Below, piece by piece: positions 50,401-60,916 of a stretch of DNA of 64,000 nt. The DNA is from Haliotis asinina (taxonomy: Eukaryota; Mollusca; Gastropoda; Lepetellida; Haliotidae), in assembly GCF_037392515.1 (NCBI RefSeq), contig NC_090295.1, positions 12,357,001 to 12,421,000 of the forward strand. Reading direction: 5' to 3'. The notes under the pieces were generated by a model. That model made no database searches. It was not told the DNA's origin and was given only the letters and a program-made list of their open reading frames with translations. The translations under genes and the position numbers were made by a program. How positions within the stretch are numbered: position 1 is the first letter of the stretch; each line of letters starts with the position of its first letter.

Positions 50401-53400
50401 ATCTGAGAGTTACTCATTGTTTTTTCAGACTAAGTTTGAATTGTTTCCATGGAAATCATGAAAATTATAAATGCTATATATCTGTAACCAGCAAAGTCAC
50501 AATTTCAAGATCTGTCTCATATATCTGCCAAGATCTGTTGAAAGATATGAAATGGTTTTCGAGTTGTGCTCTGGGAACGAAGCCCATCCCTCCATTTTGA
50601 GACTAAGTCCGAAACGTTTCCATTGAAACCAAGAAAATAATGCATCACAAAAACCTTTAAAAACCAAAAGGCATCACTTCAGGTTCTGACTGATATATCT
50701 ACCAAGTTTTGCAGAAAAATGTTGAACGGTTTTTGAGTTCTGCACCGGAAATGAAACACACATCTCACTTTTGAGACTATGTCCGAAACGTTTCCATGGA
50801 AACCGAGAAAATAATGCATCACAAAAATCTTTAAAAACCAAAAGGCATCACTTCAGGTTCTGACTGATATATCTACCAAGTTTTGCAGAACAATGTTGAA
50901 CGGTTTTTGAGTTGAAACTGTTTTGAGTTGTTTTGAAATGAAACACACATCTCACTTTTGAGACTATGTCCGAAACGTTTCCATGGAAACCGAGAAAATA
51001 ATAAATCACAAAGACTTGTACATAGCAAAAGGCACCACTTTAGGTTCTACCAAGCTTTGCAGAAAAATATTGAACTGGTTTTCAGTTCTGCACCGGAAAC
51101 GAAGCCCACCCCACCATAAGACTAACACCAAAATGTTCCATGGAACAAAAAATATATAAATGCCAAAAATCTGTAAATAGCAAAAGGCACAACCATAGGC
51201 TGAGACTACTATATCTATCAAATTTGGTCTAAAAGTATTGAACGGTTTCTGAGTTATGCTCCGGAAACAAAATGATTACGGAAGGACGGACGGACGGACG
51301 GACGAGGCGTCGACTATATCCACCCACATTACATGCCGGGGGGATAAAATGTTTTCGCGTTTGTGTTTACACTTCATGTAGCTGATATGTTAAACTACGT
51401 TCGGTCTAACTACAGTCGTAGTGACAGGGAGATAGGACATGTAATTAAAAGACTTTACTGAGGACAGATATGAGCCATGCCGGATTTTTAAGTTCAAAGA
51501 GACTTATTTTGGACAGACCAATGGCTGTACGCAAACTACACTGCAGAGTAGGGTGCGATGATATTGTATTACAAAGGACACTTCTTAAATGTCCCTTTTG
51601 AAAACACACTTAGCTTTCATTAAAAATGATAGCTGACGTAAAAAGGAATAACTTAATAAAATACTAAAACACAAACTATTAAGGATGTGCCTACCATGGA
51701 CACTCACTATCACTATAAATAACTGGTTGGAGGTGATGTCTCAAAAGCAAGACCACGGCGGGTTTCGCAGACGGTGGTTGGGAACGGACTGGGGGATAGT
51801 GATATCAGCAAAGACAAGATAATCCTTTAGGGGGATTAAACTGGGGAAGTAAACGACAAGTCATAACAAATAGTATCCAGTCCTGTCGATCTTCGGATGG
51901 TCATGCCACCTATATATTTTGAGACTTTGGATATGATGGCTAATATGTAAGCTATTCTATGGGTATCATACTCCTTTACATATCTCAGCATAAACATTCT
52001 GACAGAAAAACGCGTAAGATGTTAATCAATGGATTAGACATATTCAACACATATGAAGAAAACCCCATAAAACGTCTTTAAGATGCCCCTTGTGTCTGTT
52101 GGCAGCACAAACATTTCATGCCAGGTGTGTAGAAGGTAATTGTTATCTAGAGTCTGACCTATTGTTTTCAGCAGCTATTTGTAATTTTTGCTAGATTTTA
52201 CGAGTAAACATGCTTTCCTAAATACCCTATTATTACGCATTCCACTAAACACCCAGTTAGGCCGAGGTGGGTCATTTCGACACATGCTATTTGTAATTGT
52301 ATACGTTATAATGATACAGAAAAACTGCTTCCAGCGCTTAAGCTTCACAGGCTGATCCCATGTGAGGGGTCAACTCCTGGGCCCCGTTCATCAACGCGAC
52401 CGTAGCGCCAAATTGATCGTAACTCCCACACTTTTAACATAGCGCTACGATCACCTTAAGGAACGGGGCCCTGGCCATCGCTTAAACCTACTGGCTACAC
52501 TACAGTCCCACATTACTATAGGATGCAGCGTGTTCATATTAACCAAAAGATCATTGGTAATTCGCAATATCTGGGGGGTTTTTTTTGGCAGGGGGTCACC
52601 TTCCCCAATATGCAGTCCATGTGGGGACGCTGGGCGCCTCCTCTGGAGAGAAGCAAGCTGATTACTTTCTGCATGGCAGGTATGTGGACATTTTGCAATG
52701 TAACAGTAACTTTACCCAAACCCCTCGTACTGGTCCAGATTCTGAACATATACTGAACAGCACAAGAAACACAAGTTTCGAAAAATTGAAATCTCATAAA
52801 AGTAAGATTTATGTTTACGTCTTGTATTTGAAAACTGGACAAAAAGCCAGACTTGCGGTTTTTGTTGTTGTTCCGCATATAATTCTGTTTGTTAACTGGC
52901 AACATTCTTGGGTTCCGTTTAAAAATTCTCGTAAGCCTGAGATCCCGTAAGTTTTCCCATAGTATTCGTACCTCCTATGTTACCGTAAAGGAGGTTCGAA
53001 TGCTAGAGGAGAGTTACGAGTTCTTAGATATGCGAGAGATTGTGTACCGGGCAAACGGGGTTTAAAACAGTGTTCAGTTATGTAAAGGTGTTCAATGGCG
53101 AAGCAGGTCCTCTGAAATAGGTTCAACCCATTCGGGATGTTTCAACAAAATGCTAGCCCCGTGACGAGTGCAAATGAGGCTGTACCAAAAGCGTAGTGTT
53201 ACCAGGTCTCGATTTCTCGAAAAAAACTCTGAGTTTTGACTTAAGTTAGAGTTAAATACTCTTCCCAGAATGAACTGAAACTGATATTAAATTTAAACAT
53301 AGACGACAGTTTATGTTTGGTGAATAGAATACTAACGTTTGTGCTTTTATATGTTAAAAATGCAGCTGAGTTAACATGCTGTTTCAAACTGTCAAATTGA

Positions 53401-56400
53401 ATTTTTGGTCCGCAAAAGGTTGGGCACAGATACTTAGAAAAGCAAGGCAATTCTTAACCTGAAAGTCGCAGTCGGCCATCATGTTATCACTGGCTGTTAC
53501 ATTATGGAAATGTCCTCCAAATTTCTACGTTTATGAAATTTATACTGAGCCCATAACTGAGGAAAATTTACAGCATGCGGCTAACGGCATTCCATAGCAA
53601 AAGCGTGACTTTGTTCGTGTGTGTCTCGAAAGATATGATGGAATTTGTCACGTTATAAAAGAAATAACATTTATCTCATTATTCTTAAAAACATTATGCA
53701 CAAAATTGCCGACACAAGCCCCAACCAGTATATATGTACAGAATTGATGACCTCCCTACCTCCCCAAAACAAAATGGGTTATTCCCCCGCCCCACCTCTA
53801 AAATCATTATCACGCCTCTAGCCGTAGGTTAAGAACGGTCCCTTATGGTATCACGTTCAGAATTGTTTTTTTTTGTGGGGGCCTTATAAAGTTGTCTTAT
53901 ATCACAATGACCTGCGTTTCCCCAGGATTTGTTTGAAGGATGTATTTATCTGTTACCTTTCTCCACAGGGCCTGCGTTGGGGACGATAGCTGGTTTTGCT
54001 TTATCAGGATACCTGTGTGCATACGGATTTGACAACGGATGGGGCTCAATATTTTACGTGTTTGGTGAGTAAGTGAGTAGTTTTACGCCACAGTCAGCAA
54101 ATATTCCAGCTATATGGGAGTGGTCTGTAAATAATGGAGTCTGGACCAGACGATCCAGTGATCAACATCATGAGCATCGATCTGCGTTCACCATGGTCGC
54201 AGTTTACATCAGTCGAACATGAAGACGATTGGGAAATGGAACAGTGTAAATTTTACAACGAATATGGGTACGTGAGTGAGTGTAGTTTTACGCCGCTTTC
54301 AGCAATATTCCAGCTAAAAGGCGCGGGCCTCAAATAATCGGGTCTGTACCAGACAATCCAGTGATCAACAGCATGAGCATCGATCTCCGCAATTGGGAAC
54401 TGATGACTTCCAAGCCAGCAAGCCTGACCACCCAATCCCGTTAGTCGCCTCATACGACAAGCATAGTCGGCTTTAATGGCATGCATTAAGGGTTGCTGAA
54501 GGTCTGTTCTACCCCGGAACTTCACGGATCGTGAGTGGAAAGCAGAACGACTGTGTCGCTGATACTAGAGTGGTATGTCATGTAAGCTTAAACTGTCACC
54601 ATAATTCGATATATTGCTGATTTAGTTATATTGAAGTCTCTAAGTCCTGACTGATTGACTGACTTAATATCTGGCCTTTTTTAGTAACATCCAAGTAGTC
54701 CCAGTACACCGCAAACTGGTTTCAAATAACGCAACCCCTACTTGGATTCGAACTCATGTACTCGACGTAATAAGCGAACACTTTAACCACTATGTCACAG
54801 TCCGTCCTTTAAGCGCCTATAGCATATTATCTAGAGCGAAAGCTACTTAAACACTGTGCAGGGACAAAACGTAAACCTGAGATGGCCTCACCTACAGATT
54901 ATACTATAAATTCTTTCACTTTCATACCTACTACATGTTTTGATATAATTTAAATTTGAAATAATCTTCCATGACAAGAAATGCCCATGAAAAAGAGTAT
55001 AGTTTTGAGCATACACGTTGAACCACTTGCTGATCATTTTTATTAGCATGTAAATAATGATGGTTTAATTATATCTTGAGCCAGAAATCATTAAATAATG
55101 CAACGATTAGGCCACAAAATATATAACGCCAAATTGCTTCCCTGGTCTCATGAAGTACTTTCATAGTACACTCTATGTTAAAGTTAAAAGCGAAATTCAT
55201 CGCTTCTTCCCGCTGAAACGACGCAGGAGCCTTCATTGTATACCTTTACCAATTCTTGGATTATATAATTGTGGGTAGCACATTGATGCAATTTGAAAGC
55301 TATTGTGAATGGCCTTTTAAACTCCTTTAATGAAAAATTGCTAAGTAAGTGCAAACAATACCTTGACACCATCAAACGTTCTTCTTTGTGGTCAATTGCA
55401 GGTGTGGGAACCCTCGCGTGGGTAGTGTTATGGTTCCTGCTGACGGCAGACTCTCCGAGAGACAGTTCTCGTATATCAAATGCCGAGCTGGAATACATTG
55501 AAACAGAGATCGGTTACAAAACAAATGTGCAGGTAAGGATATTTTGTTAGATACTTTACATCTTAATCATTAGTGCCACAGATATGTAGTGCTCGCCTGT
55601 AAATGGTCGAATCTGGATCAGAGACGCCATTGGCATTTAGCTACGTCCGAATCTCTTGGAAGCCATGTCATGGAATCCACCATTGCACTGCGTTTAAGTC
55701 CGTAATGAAAGCAGCAGAATGCACTATACCTGCTCTGACTTGGGCTCATGGTTGTCTCATTGCAACAATTAACTTATCTAAATGGTAGTATAGCATACAG
55801 ACTTGTGCGTAAAATACTCATCCTTACAACCTGTTTGAAGATTCCTTCATGTTAAACCAACAAAATTTCCTGAAAACTTTATTCTTTTCAAAACAGATAC
55901 TTTTCCACATCTAAGATAAGTGTATATTTTTACACCACACTCAGGCGACTATTCATTTATATTGGTATTGGTAGTGGATCAACTTGTACAACAACCTGTG
56001 ACACGTCACTGGTGAGCGAGCGAATTTAGGCTTACGTCGCATTCAGCAATAGTCCAGTTATATGGTGGCGGTCTGTCAATAATCGGATCTGAACCAAACA
56101 ATCCAGTGATCAACAGCATGAACATGGATCTACGCAACTGGGAACCGCTGACATGTGTCAACTTGGTCAGCACGCCTGACCACCCGATCCCGTTAGTCGC
56201 CTCTTACGACAAGCATAGTCGCCTTTTATGGCAAGCATGGGTTGCTGAAGGCCTAGTCTACCCTGGGACCTTCACGGGTCAGATATCAGATGAACAGACG
56301 AGTTGCTGAAGATCACTCCTAATCCGGATCTTCAAGGGTTCAGCATCTGAGAATAATAACAAGAGGGCATATGAGTTATTGGCATATTAATATATGGCAA

Positions 56401-59400
56401 TAACTCATATTATTAAAAATATTAATTTTACCACGAAGTACTGTCTTTAATTTTGTGCTTTTTTCCATTATCAGTACCAGTATTCTGGATCTCGGTATTC
56501 CGGACAATTTCATGACGATTCGCTTGTGGAAACTTTCTTTTAATACTTTCATTTGACATATCACCGTCGGGAGTGACACACATTCTATTCCACGGATAAA
56601 TGTAACCATGGGTGCATAATTGACAATTATGACTTTCTTACAAAAAGCTTGTCTTTTTCTAGAATACATCCACACCCTGGCGTGCTATTTTCACGTCTGC
56701 CCCTGTTTGGGCAATCGTTGTGACACATGTATGCCACAACTGGTCGAACTACACACTGCTAACGGGGCTGCCCACCTTCATGAAGGAAGTGCTCAACTTT
56801 GACATTAAACAGGTATTGTGGAAAAAAATAGTTAGAATCGCTGAATATAACTCTTGGTTTTAGACTTCTATACAACTTCCAAAAAAAAAAATTATACGAG
56901 ACCTTTGCTTTGAGTTCAGTCAGTCCTTTCATGTGATCCCTTATTTCTTTCCCTGAGTATATCAGAATCGTGTGCAGGTGTTTATAAACTACTATCAAAC
57001 AGTGATGACACCGAATGTTTGCCCGTAGTTCAGCATATCCTGTTACAATGTGCAGATTGGTCACAAACGCATGCAAAGGCAGATCAACAGTTTGCCTGAA
57101 ATTGATCAGTACCGAATTGTTCAAGTCAAAATAGTCCCATAAACGTTCAGCATTGGACTGCATGTCCACCATAAAAGGATTTGAAAACATTCCTGAGTCT
57201 TTGTATGGGTTAACCTTATTTTTCATCGTCCTGTGCAGGACAGGATTAACACACGCAAGCTGTAATATTCGGTACTTCGTGGTAGTACTTCTTTATCTCG
57301 AGCAGCATTCGAAGTTTTGCGAATGCAAATTGATCGAAGGGAGATAATTCTGCAAAATCTGCGATGGCTACGAAAAGATTTGCCTTCCATTCCAATGAAT
57401 AAATTTTGACAAAACGTTCAAATGTAGACCAAGTGAATATTAAGAAGGGGAGTTACATCACGGTGACTTTACTAAGACAATTCCTACGGGTAAAACAGCA
57501 GCATGCAAAATTCAATCATTTAATTCCCGGAGGTTGGCTGAAGTGTACGATCCGATACCCACGCTTCAAACATTTCAAAATTAACATTGAGATGTTCTCT
57601 AAGATAAATGCATTGTTCACTGGTCCCTCGGGACCCATAGGTTGTTGTACCCTCCAAGTTTGTTTATGTTCCCCTCGCCCTCAACCCATGGGCCCCTCGT
57701 GACCAGTGAACAACTATTATAGATTTCTTGAAGAATGGAGTCCCTAAGGTCCAGTTAAAGAAATACACAAAAGTTTAGAAAAAGGTTCACACCAAGGATA
57801 AACAATTGAGCAAGAGGTAATATTTTCTATCATGCGGATGTAGTCAGATCAATATCGCGAAAACAATTTCGTTTCGGTCCGATAACACAAATATGCAAAG
57901 AGGTTTTCAAAAGGGATAAACAATTAGGATAAGCAAGTTGAAATATTTTCTACTTGTTGTTGTAAACCAAGAAACATGGTGTAAACAAGCAACACAGAAA
58001 GACCCACAATCATGTGACTATTTCCCTCAGAATGGGAGCCTGTCCGCTGTACCATACCTGTGTGCTGCCTTCATCAGCATTATAGCAGGTCAAGTTGCAG
58101 ATAGCCTGCGGTCAAGAGCGGGTCTGGCTACAGTTACCGTCAGGAAGATCATGGTGGTCGTGGGTAAGTGACCCAGTTCCATTTGATTGCATTATGCCGT
58201 ATAGCAGGGGTGAAACAGTTCGCCTTTACCACCGTACGGTTCGTATTGCGGTACAAGGCCTTCAGTTGACTCCACCCTTCTAGCAGGGGTGAAACAGACC
58301 TCCTTTACCACCGTACGTTTCGTATTGTTGTACAAGGCCTTCAGTTGACTCCACCCTTCTAGCAGGGGTGAAACAGTCCTCCTTTACCAACGTACGTTTC
58401 GTATTGTTGTACAAGGCCTTCAGTTGACTCCACCCTTCTAGCAGGGGTGAAACAGTCCTCCTTTACCACCGTACGGTTCGCATTGTGGTACAAGGCCTTC
58501 AGTTGACCACCCTTCCAGCAGGGATGAAACAGTCCTCCTTTACCACCGTACGTTTCGTATTGTTGTACAAGGCCTTCAGTTGACTCCACCCTTCTAGCAA
58601 GGATGAAACAGTCCTCTGTTACCACCGTACGTTTCGTATTGTTGTACAAGGCCTTCAGTTGACTCCACCCTTCTAGCAGGGATGAAACAGTCCTCTGTTA
58701 CCACCGTACGTTTCGTATTGTTGTACAAGGCCTTCAGTTGACTCCACCCTTCTAGCAGGGGTGAAACAGTCCTCCTTTACCACCGTACGTTTCGTATTGT
58801 TGTACAAGGCCTTCAGTTGACTCCACCCTTCTAGCAGGGATGAAACAGTCCTCCTTTACCACCGTACGGTTCGTATTGTTGTACAAGGCCTTCAGTTGAC
58901 TCCATCCTTCTAGCAGGGGTGAAACAGTCCTCCTTTACCACCGTACGGTTCGTATTGCGGTACAAGGCCTTCAGTTGACTCCACCCTTCTAGCAAGGATG
59001 AAACAGTCCTCTGTTACCACCGTACGTTTCGTATTGTTGTACAAGGCCTTCAGTTGACTCCACCCTTCTAGCAGGGATGAAACAGTCCTCTGTTACCACC
59101 GTACGTTTCGTATTGTTGTACAAGGCCTTCAGTTGACTCCACCCTTCTAGCAGGGGTGAAACAGTCCTCCTTTACCACCGTACGTTTCGTATTGTTGTAC
59201 AAGGCCTTCAGTTGACTCCACCCTTCTAGCAGGGATGAAACAGTCCTCCTTTACCACCGTACGGTTCGTATTGTTGTACAAGGCCTTCAGTTGACTCCAT
59301 CCTTCTAGCAGGGGTGAAACAGTCCTCCCTTACCACCGTACGGTTCGTATTGCGGTACAAGGCCTTCAGTTGACTCCACCCTTCTAGCAGGGATGAAACA

Positions 59401-60857
59401 GTCCTCTTTTACCACCGTACGGTTCGTATTGCGGTACAAGGCCTTCAGTTGACTCCACCTTTCTAGCAGGGGTGAAACAGACCTCCTTTACCACCGTACG
59501 GTTCTTATTGCGGTACAAGGCCTTCAGTTGACTCCACCCTTCTAGCAGGGGTGAAACAGTCCTCCTTTACCAACGTACGTTTCGTATTGTTGTACAAGGC
59601 CTTCAGTTGACTCCACCCTTCTAGAAGGAGTGAAACAGTCCTCCTTTACCACGGTAAAACGCGGCCCCCGAGCAAAGAAATACATATATTTTGACAAAAT
59701 GGTTAGATTTCTATACACTTAAAGGTTTAAAATTTCATAAAATGACGTTGAGAAAACCGATTTTGGGGCTGCATTACTGTGTACCGAATCGAAGGCGAAA
59801 TACGGAAGTTCTAGTATTTTCCGCGGTATAACGTTTCAGACCTACCATACAGTAATGGTGTAAGCTGCATCAACTGGACATATCTTTACACCGAAAACAA
59901 ACACCAGAGTGAGAGTGAGTGAGTGAGTGAGTGAGTGAGTGAGGAATTTAGTCTCAGTGTTTCAGACAGCGTGACACAATACCTAGTGTTCCCTGAAATT
60001 ATTGGGACAAAGTGGGTCGACAATACATTGTTTGGTATTTTCCGGAAGTGACTGAGAAAGGTTTTGGGTCGTTTTACTCCGGCAAGACACAAGAACAGGA
60101 CTTCATACATTGTACCCATTTAGGGGAAGCGAACCCAGGTCTTCGACGTGGCGAGCGAACGCTTTAACCACTTTTCTACCCCGTCATCTGGGTTTCCCGC
60201 GATCGGCGGCCGTGCTATGGCTTGGTGCTTTGACAGATAATATTCTCTATTTAACTGCTTCTGGTCAATTCAGCCCTGACGTAAGCCCTTGCTTAATTTA
60301 CCACTCACAGTTTTATTATCTGCTCTGTTATCGCCCCGTTGTAGAATATTCCTTCAGAAAGATTTCATTTAGCCTAAAGTACAAATTAGTCGTGACGTTT
60401 CTAGAAATGAAACAATCAGTGATGAGACCAGGTGTGTTTGTAATAGGGTCGGCCTTTCACATAATTTGCATTAAAATGTACTCAATAACTAAAGAAATTC
60501 AATTCTGGTTTTTTCTCAAATTTTGAAACAAAAGACATAAACATGAACGCTTACTTTCATGAGATTTAAATTTTGGGGAAATTGCGTTTCTTTAACTTTA
60601 ATATGAAACAGTATAGTCCGCACCTGTTGCCCTACGTCACTGCAGTCCTTGTTTCGTGAGGGAGGAAGTATCGTTTTTCGCTGCCTTCACAATATACCAG
60701 CAGTATCACGGCGGGAGACATCAGAAATGTACTTGAACCCATGTGGGGAATCGAACCCGGGTCTTCAGTGTAACGAGCGAACGCTTTAACCATTAGTCAA
60801 CCTCAGAACACCCCCTGTGCGCCCCCCAACCCCCATTTCCTCATAGACACGCACGCG

Positions 60858-60916
<59 letters not shown>

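Noticed and set aside
58202-59660. Coding repeat protein in the 79-bp array
   Set aside because: 79 is not a multiple of three and frames are soon interrupted; it lies wholly within an intron.
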